Shown in pieces: positions 20,705 to 31,110 of a stretch of DNA of 64,000 nt; position 1 is the first letter of the stretch, and every line of letters begins with the position of its first letter. The stretch comes from Carnegiea gigantea (lineage: Eukaryota > Streptophyta > Magnoliopsida > Caryophyllales > Cactaceae). The stretch covers positions 597,001 to 661,000 of the forward strand of contig JAKOGI010000053.1 in the NCBI GenBank assembly GCA_029747015.1. The letters are read 5' to 3'. A program made the position numbers and the translations under genes. The notes under the pieces are model-generated. The model was not told the DNA's origin. It did not search any database and saw only the letters and a program-made list of their open reading frames with translations.

Positions 20705-21900
20705 ACACATCAGTTGGACATAAAGAGAGAGCATGAGCCTAAGTATAGTACTTCCTTAAGTTGCTGCTATGCTAGGTCCGGGGTATGGGAGAACCGTTGA
20801 TGGTCTCAAGGCAATGTGCCCCTGGGCGGACTTGAGCAGCAACTTTGTAGGGGCCTTCCCAGTTGGCAGTTAGTTTCCTGTGTTCCCCTGCCCGAGCGAT
20901 GGCGTCCATGCACTGAAGAATGAGGTCGCCCACCTGAATCGGCTGCAGTCGCACCGCACGATTGTGCACGCGTGCGATGCGGAGTTTATAGAGAGCTTCT
21001 CGAAGGAGAGCGTCGCCACGGATAGAGGGGAGAAGGTCAAGAGCTTCACGGAGTGCTGCATTATTCAATTCCTCTTAGAAAGTCGTCAACCGATGAGTGT
21101 GAAGGGCGACCTCAATAGGTAAAACAGTCTCAGAGCCATAAGCTAACATAAAAGGGGTTTCGCCAGTAGCGGTTTTCTCAGTAGTGCGTAGTGACCATAG
21201 GATGCTGTGCAGTTCGTCCGCCCATTTTCCTTTTGCGTCCTCAAGCTTCTTCTGTAAGCCATAGAGGATAGACTTATTGGCGACCTCGACTTGGCTGTTG
21301 GTCTGAGGGTGAGCCACAGCAGTGAACCGCGCTTGGCAGCCCAAGTTGTTGAGATAGTCCGTGAATTTACTAGTGTCGAACTGCCTACCGTTGTCAAAAA
21401 TGATGGTGCGAGGAATACTGAAGCGAGTAATAATATTTTGCCAGATGAACCGTCGTACCTCAGCAGTGGTTATAGAGCCTACGGCTTCGGTCTCTATCCA
21501 TTTGGTGAAATAGTCAACCGCCACAAAAAGGTACTTGCGCTGCCCTGTAGCCTTGGGAAAAGGGCCGAGGATGTCCATACGCTATGTGGCAAATGGTAGG
21601 GGACTGACAATAGGAGTCATGAGGGTGGAGGGGACTCGTTGGATGGGGGCAAACTTCTGGCATTTATCACAGGTCCGCACTAGTACCGTAGCATCCTCTC
21701 GCAGGCCGGGCCAGTAGTAGCCAGTTTGAATGGCTATAACGGCTAGGGTGCGGCCTCCGGCATGTGTGCTACAGACGCCTTCGTGCAGTCCTTCCAATAT
21801 CTTTTTCCCATTTTCCGGGGTCACGCAACGTAGGAGAGGTCGAGCGAAAGATCTCTTATATAAGATCCCCTCATATAGGATGAACTAGTTCGACCTTTTC
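20705..21900 (-). pseudogene. Integrase of the Tat element, nearly intact
   Basis: Inserts the element cDNA into the host genome. Minus-strand order: a zinc-binding domain at 21582-21824 (HEGVCSTHAGG ... CDKCQKF, an HHCC finger); the catalytic core at 21075-21578 with D in MDILGPF, D in FDNGRQF and E in NSQVEVANK, the last two separated by 35 residues (the D,D35E pattern); and a C-terminal domain at 20772-21068 (NWEGPYKVAAQVRPGA). An in-frame TAG interrupts the C terminus where the family has a tryptophan, ten residues before the normal end (HSSNLRKYYT). A stop at about 21580 separates finger from core. The catalytic residues are all present. Confidence 0.9.
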
Positions 21901-21971
21901 TTTACTCTATTAGCTTCTTTGGAGTCTGAGGGCAAGGTACCGTCAGTGAGGTACGCGCGAATAGGATCAAT

Positions 21972-23015
21972 CTATGTCGAGCTTCTGTCTAACCATAGCA
22001 CTTCATGTAGCTCGATACTCCTCTTCATTAGGGTTTCCCACCGATTGTTTTTGGGCTTCCCGTCCTTAGATGAGCTCGCCAGTTTAGACAGGGCATCGGC
22101 CTGTCGGTTCTCTGAGCGAGGGATGTGCCTGATTGCAAAATGCTTTAGTAACCTAGTCGCCTCCCGTACCCACCGAACATAAGCGGCCATGGTGTTGCCC
22201 TTTGCTTCATATGCTCCGTTGAGTTGACTGACGACGAGCTGGGAGTCAGAGAAGGCTTGGACAGAGTCCGCCCCCGTGGCGTAGCATAGCTCTATTCCCG
22301 CAATGAGGGCTTCATACCCTGCCTCATTGTTGGACGCTTTGAACATAAATTTCAGAGCATGCTCGTACCGTGCCTCGTCGGGACTTTCGATGATAAGGCC
22401 GGCGCCACTCCCATCCTTAGTAGATGAGCCATCCACGTATAGGCTCCAGGGCTGCTGGCACAAATCACCCTCCTTAACGGGCGTGGTGTTCTTAGCCAAG
22501 AAGTCAGCCAACGCCTGGGCTTTAATGGCCTTCCGCGGTTCAAAGGCCAGGTCATAGCGGGAGAGTTCCATGGCCCATTTCAAGAGCCGTCCTGAGGCAT
22601 CAAACTTCTGAATGATGCTCGTCAAGGGTTGATCCATTAAGACTAAGATCTTGTGAGCTTCAAAGTAGGGTCTCAGCTTTCGACTGGCCATCACTAAGGC
22701 ATATGCAAGCTTCTCAATAAGAGGATAGTTCATTTCTGCCCCTGTCAAGGCGTGGCTCACATAGTACACAGCGATCTGCTCCTTTTCCCTTTCTACTGTA
22801 AGAATCGCGCTGCCCGCGTGCTCTGAGACAGCCAAATATAGTACCAAGGTTTCTCCTTCCAGGGGGCTGGCGATTTTAGGCAACTGAGCCAAGTAGGTCT
22901 TCAAAGCCTGGAAGGCCTCGTCCCCCGGCTGGTCCCAACTGAAGTTGGCCCGCTGCCGCAAGGCAAGGAAGAACGGTTGGCACTTATCTGCGGACCGGGA
23001 GATAAACCGGCCCAA
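21972..23015 (-). CDS. Dual RNase H segment of the Tat polyprotein, open for 347 codons
   Basis: The longest open stretch in the window. The N-terminal half is the RT-linked, degenerate RNase H (FSWDQPGDEAFQALKTYL, YYVSHALTGAEMNYPLIEKL). The C-terminal half is a second, archaeal-like RNase H: LYVDGSSTKDGSGAGLII (first Asp), NNEAGYEALIAGIELC (Glu), FSDSQLVVSQLNGAYEA (Asp), IPRSENRQADALSKLAS (last Asp), so the four acidic residues are present. This duplication is characteristic of Tat elements. RNase H removes the RNA strand during reverse transcription. It is part of a polyprotein and has no start codon of its own. Confidence 0.9.
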   Translation of the reverse strand: MGRFISRSADKCQPFFLALRQRANFSWDQPGDEAFQALKTYLAQLPKIASPLEGETLVLYLAVSEHAGSAILTVEREKEQIAVYYVSHALTGAEMNYPLIEKLAYALVMASRKLRPYFEAHKILVLMDQPLTSIIQKFDASGRLLKWAMELSRYDLAFEPRKAIKAQALADFLAKNTTPVKEGDLCQQPWSLYVDGSSTKDGSGAGLIIESPDEARYEHALKFMFKASNNEAGYEALIAGIELCYATGADSVQAFSDSQLVVSQLNGAYEAKGNTMAAYVRWVREATRLLKHFAIRHIPRSENRQADALSKLASSSKDGKPKNNRWETLMKRSIELHEVLWLDRSST

Positions 23016-23039
23016 GGCGGCTATGCAGCCGTTTAGACG

Positions 23040-23993
23040 TCACACTTCTCTTATATTCTGGGGCGACTTCATGCTGAGGATGGCCTGGATTTTGTCTAGG
23101 TCAGCTTCAATTCCACGGCTGCTGATCATAAAGCTGAGGAACTTACCCGATCGTACCCCAAAGATGCACTTCTTAGGGTTGAACTTCATGCTGAACGCTT
23201 ATAGTATGTCAAACGTCTTCCTCAGATCATCGCCATGATCCCACTCAGTTTTGCTTTTTACGATCATATCATCGATATAGACTTCCATGGTTTGGCCAAT
23301 GAGGGGCTTGAACAGTTTGTTCACCAAGCGCTGGTAGGTGGCCCCTGCGTTCTTTAATCCAAAGGGCATCATCTTATAACAGTGGAGGCCGCTATCCATG
23401 ATGAACGCCGTCTTTTCTTAATCTTCTGGGCAGAGGAGTATCTGGTGATACCCAGAGAAGGCATCCATGAAGCTTAATAAGGCATGTCTGGCGTCCACCA
23501 ACTTATCAATTTTCGGTAGCAGGTAGCTATCCTTCGGACAAGCCTTATTCAGGTCCGTGAAATCCATGCAAATTCTCCAAGTCCCGTTAGGTTTCTTCAC
23601 TAATACCACATTCAAGATTCATTCAGGGTATTGGCATTCTCAAATGAACCCAGCCTCCAGCAACTTCTACACCTCAGTGTTAGCAGGGGCCGCTCTCTCC
23701 GGGCCCATATGGCGCTTCTTTTGGACGATTGGCATGTGACGAGGGTCCACGTTTAGCCGATATTCCATCACCATTGGGGCGATGCCAGGCATCTCCTTAG
23801 GTCCGAACGCGAAGACATCTTTATACTCCCGTAAGAGGGAGAATATTGATCGCCGATCAAAGGCTGTGATATCCTGACCCAGTTGAACGGTGCACTCAAG
23901 CCGTTCCTCTTCAAGCGGAATTTGCTCCACCTCCCCTGTAGCCTCTGGCCGAGGCCGTGGGGGTTCCACCGAGGCAAGGGTATGGATGACCAA
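23040..23993 (-). pseudogene. Reverse transcriptase of the Tat element
   Basis: The N-terminal linker is at 23667-23993 (REYKDVFAFGPKEMPGIAP). Fingers and palm are at 23418-23615, with WRICMDFTDLNKACPKDSY and the first catalytic motif LLSFMDAFSGYHQI, Asp intact. The catalytic box YIDDMIVKSK is at 23199-23399. The domain is split by single stop codons (for example between 23615 and 23667, and near 23400 and 23200), so catalytic residues are intact but the frame is interrupted. Confidence 0.9.
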
Positions 23994-24041
23994 GGCCTCG
24001 GGGACGACGGTGCCCGATCCAGTCTTTGCCTGCTTCCCTGC

Positions 24042-24475
24042 CTAGGATGGCCCCTTTGGTCCGTGCTCCCTTGCTCGTTCTACCAAGGGTCGGATGCTCA
24101 CCAAGTAACATTCCCGGACCGTCCGTACACCAACGCTACCATCATCAGCCTCGAATTGAATCTGGAGGAGGTATGGAGCAGTGACGGCCTTTACCTTATG
24201 GAGGGTTGGATGTCTCAGAATCACATTGTAGGCCGTGGGCACGTCGACGACTAGAAAGTTGACCTCTAGGTTCTTGGACCTAAGTTTGTTATCAAAACGC
24301 ACTGGAAGACGGATCATCCCCGTGGAATTCACCTCCTGTCCACCGAAACCCAAGATAGGGTGCACCAAGGGGACGATGTCGCGTCCGGGGTGCACGAGCT
24401 TCTTCAGACAATCCCAGGTTATGATATCAATAGAGCTTCCTCTGTCGATCAGAATTTACTGAACAATTATGCTTG
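24042..24475 (-). pseudogene. Aspartic protease of the Tat element
   Basis: The active-site region reads ILIDRGSSIDIITWDCL (about 24420-24470), a D-x-G-S-S form, and the second conserved loop reads YNVILRHPTLHKVKAV. A TAA lies directly before ILIDRG and would stop translation. This D-x-GSS version of the usual DTGA triplet is common in Tat-type proteases as far as I recall; the Arg at x is unusual. Confidence 0.75.
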
Positions 24476-24539
24476 CTATCTTCATCTCAACGACCAGAGG
24501 ATTGTTGTGGGGAGAAGCACATTGTGAAGCTGCCTTTCC

Positions 24540-26390
24540 GTCAAACACCATTGTGGGCACTGTTACACGGGGTCCTTACTCTGTGGTAAGCACCTGCTGT
24601 GCACTCCGGAGCTGAGCTTTCCAAGCTAACCGAGTTATCCCCTCTGTATAACCTTCGGCTATTGTGGCTATGACCTCCGTCGAGCACTCCTTATCACGCA
24701 GCTGGGGTTGAGCGGGCTTCTGCTCCCGTCGAAGGAACCGCGGTTCTCTCTTTAGGAATCGGTCAATCTGACCCTTGTCTGCCAATTCGTGAAGGACTTT
24801 CTTAAGCTCTCAGCATTCAGTCATGGTATGTCCGCTCTGTTCGTGGAACTCGCAATATTTCCTGGCATTCTATGGCTTAGGAGGTGCAGTCATGGGGGCG
24901 GTCCTCGAAGCATGGGGTGCCCTCTAACCTCCATAAGGATACTTCGGACGTCGGTAGTAAATTGGGGGTCGAACCCCTCGAACGGCGGCCTCCTTTCCCG
25001 AGAGCAGGCATTTCTATCATTGCGGTTGCAATTCTTATCCCCGGAACCTTAGCCTTCTTTGGGACGTCGGAACTGTCGGCGCAGATCTTGGTGGCTCGAA
25101 TGAAGTCTGCAGCCTTCCTTAGGGCCTCGGCCAACGTCATCTCCTTCTGTTCAGCCAAGGTAAACTTGAAGCAGCTACTCTTAAGACCGTTCAAGAAGGA
25201 TGTGTATGCCACCCTGTCCTCCAAGTCTGGGATCAGCACCACCTCCTGATGGAAGTGCTTGACAAACTCGGCGATGGACTCCTGTGGCCCTTGCTTGAGT
25301 TTCGACAGGTAGATACTTGTCCTCCTTTTCTTCCGGCTGGCAATGAATTGGCTGACAAATCTGTCAGCCAAGTCTTGGAAACAAGTGATGCTCCCCGATG
25401 GTAGACCATTAAACCATGATTACGCCACTCCCTTTAAGGTGGCAGGGAAATAGCGGCAGTAAGCGGCATCATCTACATCCTGCACATACATCTATGCCTT
25501 GTAAATCTTCAGGGTCTGCCGTCCCATCATAAAGGTCTAGCGTGGACATTTTAACTTTCCCATAGCGCGGAACATTGATTATTTCGGTGCTAAACGGTGT
25601 AGAGAAGGGGAGAGTGGTTGGCCAAGCGACCGTTCCCGACACCTTGATAGGGATTTTAGGATGACGCTCGACCTCAACAACAGAGGGGCTCCCCCTCTCC
25701 CGGCCATGCCTTAAAGTTCTAGGGGGAGACCGGTCCTCGCGGCGTGGCTGCTGACCACGTGTCTCCCTTGGGGGCGGACTCCGGGTACGCTTCTGATGGG
25801 TGCGGCGCTCCGGGCTGGTCCGGCGCCTGCCAGGGGCATCTCCCCGAGGCCGGGAAGTCTGTTCTTGCTCTTCAAACCAGGCAGTTCGCCTGGAATGTAT
25901 TACGTAGGGCGTGGAAGCAGTCGTGGATTTGGCAGTTGCCCCCTGCGTGGGGAAGCCGGTGGGTCCCATCGTCGTGCATCATCCTAGCTGCTCCGTATTC
26001 GGCCGACCGCTTCTGTCTGATCGAGACACTTCTCGCCCCCGCTCCATGTAATAGGGAGATGGTATCCGCTCCGGCCGATGAGAGGGCTCGCCTCCGTGAG
26101 CTGGCAGGTAGTCGAAGTAGAGAAGCGGCCTGGCCGAGTTGGCCGCCTCCATAGCTCTTCTGGCCTGTTCTGAAACCTGGCGAATGATGGCCTCCGTCAC
26201 AGTGGACATGAAGTTTTTCAGTGTGTCCACCGTGGCATACGCTTCTCGCTCAGGAGGAGACGGGCTAGCCACTCGAGGGTTTGCCCGTGAATTCTCCGAA
26301 GTATCTTGCGCCTCAGAAGGCACAGACGTATTAACCGCGGGGGCTTATCCCTGCGAGTCCGTACCCGTGTTGCCTCGCTCACTGCCATTG
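24540..26390 (-). pseudogene. Gag of the Tat element
   Basis: Three open segments: N-terminal (25979-26323, with TVDTLKNFMSTVTEAII), a highly basic Arg/Pro-rich linker (25469-25969), and the retrotransposon gag domain (24877-25371), which contains YLSKLKQGPQESIAEFVKHF and FLNGLKSSCFKFTLAEQ. Stops interrupt it near 26345, 25975 and about 25400. Gag would form the particle and bind RNA. Confidence 0.82.
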
Positions 26391-26403
26391 CTACCGTTCC
26401 TTC

Positions 26404-26421
26404 CCTACAGACGGCGCTAAT
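26404..26421 (-). other. Primer binding site of the Tat element
   Basis: Directly inside the 5' LTR the minus strand reads TAGCGCCGTCTGTAGGGA. Tat-type elements typically show a TGGCGCC-type primer site here, so this looks like that site with one G-to-A change. The exact tRNA is not assigned. Confidence 0.6.
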
Positions 26422-26422
26422 C

Positions 26423-26896
26423 TGATTCGGAAAGAATCTTAGGAACGGTTGATGATGACGTAGGACGAATGAACGGGTTTACCTGACAGCTGGCATACGA
26501 CACCTAACGTCCAACCCTAGGTTGTGAATGCCTCTCTGACGGTCAAGTCAATTCAGGGTTCCAGTCAAGGGTCAAAGGGAGAGAATACGATGAGAGTTCA
26601 GGATATCTGCTTGCCAAGCCTTTTCCCGAGGAAGGTAGGTGACTATTTATAGTCCCCTCGGAAAAAGGGTAGGACAGTAATCTTACCTAGAACACCCCGT
26701 GTGGGCCGCCGGTCCTGGCATGGAAGGGCCCTGGGGGAAGCCCCTAGGGTTGTATCTTAGGGCCCATAACCCCAGGTATAGGCCTGGGGGAACCCCTAGG
26801 GTGGTGTCTTTGAGCCCATTATCCCACGTATCGGCTTAGTCTGTGGGTCGGACTCGGATGGACCCATTCAGGGAAAATCAAATTTTTCCCCGATCA
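26423..26896 (-). repeat. 5' LTR of the Tat element (474 bp)
   Basis: The paired LTR of 13869-14384, TG...CA on both strands. The minus strand has TATAAATA (26644-26651), a good core promoter for the genomic transcript. It differs from the other LTR by scattered point changes and one roughly 40-bp gap. Confidence 0.9.
26644..26651 (-). promoter_or_regulatory. TATA box of the 5' LTR (Tat element)
   Basis: ACTATAAATAGTC on the minus strand. The matching site in the 3' LTR has lost the TATA core. Confidence 0.55.
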
Positions 26897-27245
26897 ACAA
26901 CGATATAAAAATAATTATTAAAAAAACCAAAGGAGAGGTAAATACTATACCTTAAACAATCAAAGGCGAGATAAGAATAACTCTGACACAAAGAGGGTAC
27001 TCTAGCATGCATAAATACGGAAAAGTTAAGATAGAATAATAGATGGTACAACACAACAACATTCCCTACCATTCAAACGTCAAAGGAATGCTAGGAATCT
27101 AGCAACTAATAGCCCGCAACCTTAATCCTAGATCTCCATAGATTCCTATCCTAAGTCATATCCTCCGTTAGCCGTTAAAATTCCAAATCGTGCCTAATCA
27201 CCTCGCTCCAACTTTTCTTTGGTCGACCTCTGTCTCTTTACCTTT
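26897..27245 (-). mobile_element. 3' end of an RTE-type LINE
   Basis: Minus-strand translation gives GRPKKSWSEVIRHDLEF, then after a stop RLTEDM, then DRNLWRSRIKVAGY and a TAG at 27106-27108. This is the characteristic C terminus of plant RTE-clade LINE reverse transcriptases. About 210 bp of 3' UTR follow to the Tat insertion point at 26901. Two in-frame stops show it is dead. The 5' part is missing; the sequence switches to gag-like DNA near 27245. Confidence 0.75.
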
Positions 27246-27249
27246 CGGA

Positions 27250-27870
27250 AAGTTTATCATATCTCATCTCCTCACTGTGTGATTGGGAGTTTGGCATTAT
27301 AAGAATACTGACGTAAGAACTCTATGCAGATATCATCCCAATTGATGACCTTTTGTGGGTCAACAGTATTATACCACCTCATCGCATCCTTATCAAAGGT
27401 CCAAAGAAATATAATGTGAAAGATGTCCTTGTCAATCCCCTTTAGAGTCATTGTAATAATAATGTTCCTCACATGATTGTGAGGGTTTTCAATTCCCTAG
27501 AATTTGATATCTAACATAGTGAATTTCAGAATTTTTCCTTTGGGATTGAAGTGAATCCTGCATAATCATTAAAGTAATTGTTAAACATCGAAGATTCTTT
27601 AAGCATCTACTCTATACGATCTACTCACGAATTAGTTTAAGGAGTGCCCTTTTCCCTTTTTTCTTCCTTCTCCCTGTTATCTGGCTCTCCCTTTCCATAA
27701 TCTTCCAGTTCTCCATCACGAGGCTTCTCACCATCATCCCATTGGGGTTCCTTGGTAAGGTTTTGGAGTGCAACAACTTTCATCTCCATCTTTTCAGTCT
27801 CCTCCATTCTAGTCTGCATTCTCTCCAACATCTTCATAAGTTGAGCCATTCGTTACTTCTTGCCAATGGA
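27250..27870 (-). pseudogene. Ty3/gypsy gag fragment
   Basis: On the minus strand an N-terminal charged, Glu/Lys-rich segment (27637-27849) is followed by a gag core (27272-27472) reading FDKDAMRWYNTVDPQKVINW and EFLRQYSYNAKLPITQ. The WYN...DP...W pattern is typical of plant gypsy gag. A stop lies between the two segments. No pol follows; it is truncated where the LINE tail begins. Confidence 0.65.
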
Positions 27871-28499
27871 ATGGGTGAGGGATTAGACTTTGACTCAGAT
27901 TTAGAGGAGGGGAATGTTAGAGCTAAACAATGGAAATCAAAAGCCAATAGCATTGATCTGGGTTAAAGGAAATGGCTAATGGCTTGCAGTCAGGGAAGAA
28001 AGAGACAATAACTCAGTAAGATTGAAACTTTGTGTGGGGATGGGAATAGATGGGATTGAGATGTTGGTTTTAGGCTAAAATCGAGTCTTACCCTAGGTTG
28101 GGTCTAAATTTGGGTTTAGAAAGTTGATCTACTGACCTAAATTAGATCTCAATCTATCCTAGATAAAACCCAGGCCTATACTGGTCCTAAACTTGGCTTT
28201 AGATTGGATTGCCTAGAATGTGTTGGTTTAGGCATGTGTTTAAATGTAGGTATACTCATGCATGGATCCTAAACCTAAGGAATGGACATATGATGCATGT
28301 ACCATAGACTTATGCACGGATAAAGTATCTTAGTTCTAACTAAACTTATTATGAATAACATGCATGATTGGATGCAACCTGTGATGGACTAGGACTCTAA
28401 AGGTCTAATGGGTCACATTATTGACTTTATCTCTAGATAAACTAGGAATAAACAATAATGACCCATGAACTAGCTCGTAATACTGGGAGCTAGTGTACC
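27871..28499. other. Leader of the decayed gypsy element, no gene seen
   Basis: Non-coding DNA between the LTR remnant and the gag fragment, with CTAGGTT/CCTAGAT-like words but no open frame or clear repeat. Confidence 0.35.
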
Positions 28500-29034
28500 A
28501 ATTTCATGCCAAAAAAAGGGACCTAAGGCAAAAAGAACATTCAAAATTGATTTCAATATTTCATAATTTCACGACAAGTAAAGTAAACACGTTGCCCTAA
28601 TTGATTAAAAAAATCACGCTGAATACAAATATTATCTTTAAAAAAAAAAAAAAAACTTCTAGGTACCCTATGGGCCTTAAGGTGACTGTTGTCCCTCCGA
28701 GACATAAACTCATGCATACAGACTTCTCAACACCCTGCCAGGCTCCTATGGATCTAATTTCTACCCATTCTCCTAAATGGAGGGTGATATATGAAATGTT
28801 TGATTTTTTTTTTTTTTAACAAAATTGGGCCGGGTTTATCCCCTTTTTCAATTTTTTTCCAAACCGAGACCACTACTGTGAATTATGAACTTGAACGGGG
28901 TGAGAACTTATTCAGATTTTGAGTCAAGAGCCATTACCAAAAGCCATTTTCTGGTCCTTAACCGGCACTACTTAACTTGGCATTTTATAGAGAAATCTAA
29001 AAAATCCAGTGCATTTTAGAACGGCCCATGACAC
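28500..29034 (-). repeat. Decayed LTR related to that of chromovirus A
   Basis: 28983-29034 matches the outer end of the chromovirus A LTR with many changes (TAGAGAAATCTA, ATTTTAGAACGGCC, ending TGACACA). On the minus strand this would be an LTR start. Near 28492-28504 a diverged version of the iMet primer site and LTR end can be seen. It is therefore probably the 5' LTR of the element whose gag lies at 27250-27870. The left limit is uncertain. Confidence 0.45.
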
Positions 29035-29394
29035 ATAGGAGTCTAGCCAGAGTTCGAAACTAGAATATTTGGGATCCACAAGGCTCTGAGCAAGTTTAGT
29101 TGCTAGTAGGGTTAGAAGCAAGTTGAAGTAAACGCCATTCCTAAGAGCATGGACGTAAAAAAAAAAAAAAAAAAAAAAAAAAACCTATACATGTTCTGGC
29201 CAATAAGTCTGTGGAACTCATCCTTCGAAACCCCAATGGAAGGGTCCAAAGAGGAGGACAGTGAAATCTACCCTCAAGATTAAACTCGACTCTAATTTTG
29301 TTAACCATATGTGCAAGACTAGAGCATTCATTAGTCATGAAGACATCGTCAACCATCTTTATAAGAATGTCGGATGGAAGACCAAGATACAGAC
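29035..29394. other. Unassigned DNA with an A27 tract
   Basis: Contains 27 A at 29157-29183, possibly a retroposon tail, and a short open frame on the minus strand (29190-29356) that I could not assign. Confidence 0.35.
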
Positions 29395-29649
29395 TGTACG
29401 CCGTTTCACTTCCAAGTAACCCGCCGCCGGACCATGTCCACTAACTACCAGTTGGATCGGGAACCGGTTGGTGGGCGGGGCCGGATGTTATAAAAAACGT
29501 TTTGAACATCGAACCGGAAAAAGCCGGTCAAACTCGGTTGGACTGGATGACTCGGTCAAACCGGCCCAACCGTGGTTGGATCGGATTTCCCAGTTCTAAT
29601 TAAAAAAACCCAATTTTTTTTTTGGCCCGTGAAGTCTAAAGATTGAAGA

Positions 29650-29850
29650 ACGCAGGCTTCTTTCTCACGCTCTCCTCAGAGTGGGTCTTGGAAGGCCCGG
29701 AGGCGGAGATCCGGGTCAGGTTGGGGCGAACATAGCAGAACGAATGGCCGAGGCCCTCGTCGTATGGGGCAGACAAGTACAGGTCGTGCTGGTGGTGGTG
29801 GCGGACCTCGGCGGCAACGCCGGTGGTGGTGCCGTTGCCCAAATCGAAAC
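29650..29850 (-). pseudogene. Gene fragment resembling POLTERGEIST-LIKE PP2C phosphatases
   Basis: Minus-strand translation contains LGNGTTTGVAAEVRHHHQHD followed by YDEGLGHSFCYVRP, NLTRIS and KTHSEES. The DEGLGHSFCYVRP string near the N terminus is, to my knowledge, diagnostic of plant POL/PLL-type PP2C phosphatases; an MGNG start also fits that family, here with Leu in place of Met. Only the non-catalytic N terminus is present; the phosphatase domain is absent. It lies inside the inverted-repeat element 29395-30690, which suggests gene capture. Not functional as a phosphatase. Confidence 0.6.
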
Positions 29851-29938
29851 TTCTACAAAGAACAGAGTTGGGATGGAGAAGAGAGTTGAGATAAGCATGG
29901 AAGCTTGCGTTTGGGGAATGAAATACTGAAATGTTTTT

Positions 29939-29958
29939 TTTTGGGGGGGGGGGGGGGG
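29939..29958 (+). repeat. G-rich homopolymer
   Basis: A T10 run followed by about 16 G. Possible quadruplex; no further role assigned. Confidence 0.5.
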
Positions 29959-30690
29959 CACCGAGGGAGAGAGAGAGGTTGAAGTGGACAAAAGACCTTT
30001 GGAAAATGAGGAGGAGGAGGGAGGTTTTGAAATAGAGCAAGGCAGGATGGACGGATGGCGTGGGCCGCCTCGGCCTGCTTTTTCTTTTATTTTTTTTCTT
30101 TATTTTGTTTTATATTATTTTGGGGGGCTGAATTTTCACGGTTTATTGTTCTCCTTTTTGTGAGCGTAGCACAGTTGCAGTGAAGTAATGAAGAATAGGA
30201 CATGGATTGTTTTATTTTATTTTGGGGCTATTACAATGAATTTGAATAGTTATGTTACCTATGTATTGAACATGGATTATTTTATTTTTTTTGTTGTGTG
30301 AATATTTATTTGCCATTTTGTTGTTAACGTTAGCTTTGTTAAACATTAGTTTGTGGTACTTGTAGACACAAATTGTAGGATTATTCATTATTGTGTTTGT
30401 GCATTGAATGTGTGCAAAATTTGAACCTTAAATACTCAAATTCATGTTTATGTCGTACAATTGTGTTGTATAGAACAATGTAGTAAAATTTGAAAAAAAA
30501 ATATAACAAATATCAGTAAAAAATTTTCAAGGCTCACCAGATTGTGCCGGTCTAACCCGGTTTGACGGTAAACCGGGTCAATCAGTCCAACCACGGTCCA
30601 AACGGTTCAACCGGTTGAACCATCGACCCACTTTGCCGACCGGTTCGATTACCGGGTCGGTTCTCTCAACCTTGCCTCTAGCCCATGTCG

Positions 30691-31110
30691 CCCATATGTT
30701 GCACCATGGTTGGCCCAACCTGTCACTCACATAAATGGTGGTGGAGGCCCTTCAGAGAGTAACGATCCGAGCCCAAGTGGTAAATCAGAACGCTATAGCA
30801 AAATTACTGCAGTGTCCTTGCATGAAAAGTGAACAGTCCTATCACGAATATCTCACAACTATAAAGGATGAATCATCATGTCAGTCAAACTCACATCACA
30901 CACTTTTCTAATCTGCCGGCATTAACTTTTCCTTAATTCTTGGCATTCTCATATTTCCCACAGCTAATGGACAATAGTCAATGGCCTCTGTTATATTTAC
31001 AAAGAAAACCTATGAAAAATAAAAAAGAATCAATTCCCAAAAAAATTAATCAAACATCGACACTGCTGTTATCACCAACTTTTCCAGTATCAAGCATAGC
31101 TGTCTAAGAA
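30691..31110. other. Intergenic, 3' flank of the glyoxalase gene
   Basis: Probable 3' UTR and downstream DNA of the minus-strand gene ending at 31111. No other feature was seen. Confidence 0.45.

Larger units (their letters stand above)
13869..26896 (-). mobile_element. Complete Tat-lineage Ty3/gypsy element with antisense genes (13.0 kb)
   Basis: LTRs lie at both ends, and a perfect 5-bp direct repeat ACAAC flanks it (13864-13868 and 26897-26901). On the minus strand: 5' LTR (right), PBS, gag, protease, RT, RNase H with a second archaeal-like RNase H, integrase, then a 6.3-kb region, then the 3' LTR (left). The dual RNase H and a long extra region before the 3' LTR are hallmarks of the Tat lineage. 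The extra region carries plus-strand genes (14655-19850) and two arrays of a 59-bp repeat. Several in-frame stops, mainly consistent with C-to-T or G-to-A changes, show that it is inactive. Confidence 0.92.
29395..30690. mobile_element. Inverted-repeat element with CCGGTT-rich ends
   Basis: The left end region (about 29410-29600) and the right end region (about 30535-30690) are diverged inverted copies: the left reads GGTTGGACTGGATGACTCGG followed by TCAAACCGG, and the right complement reads GGTTGGACTGATTGACCCGG followed by TCAAACCGG. Both are packed with CCGGTT/AACCGG words. The interior of about 930 bp carries a gene fragment. No target duplication was identified, so exact borders and superfamily are open. 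Confidence 0.5.

Noticed and set aside
27272..29034. A single gypsy element continuous with the RTE tail
   Set aside because: The reading changes from gag to LINE RT near 27245 with no pol in between; these are two separate fragments.
29681..29929. 82-codon plus-strand open frame
   Set aside because: Shadow of the minus-strand PP2C-like fragment.
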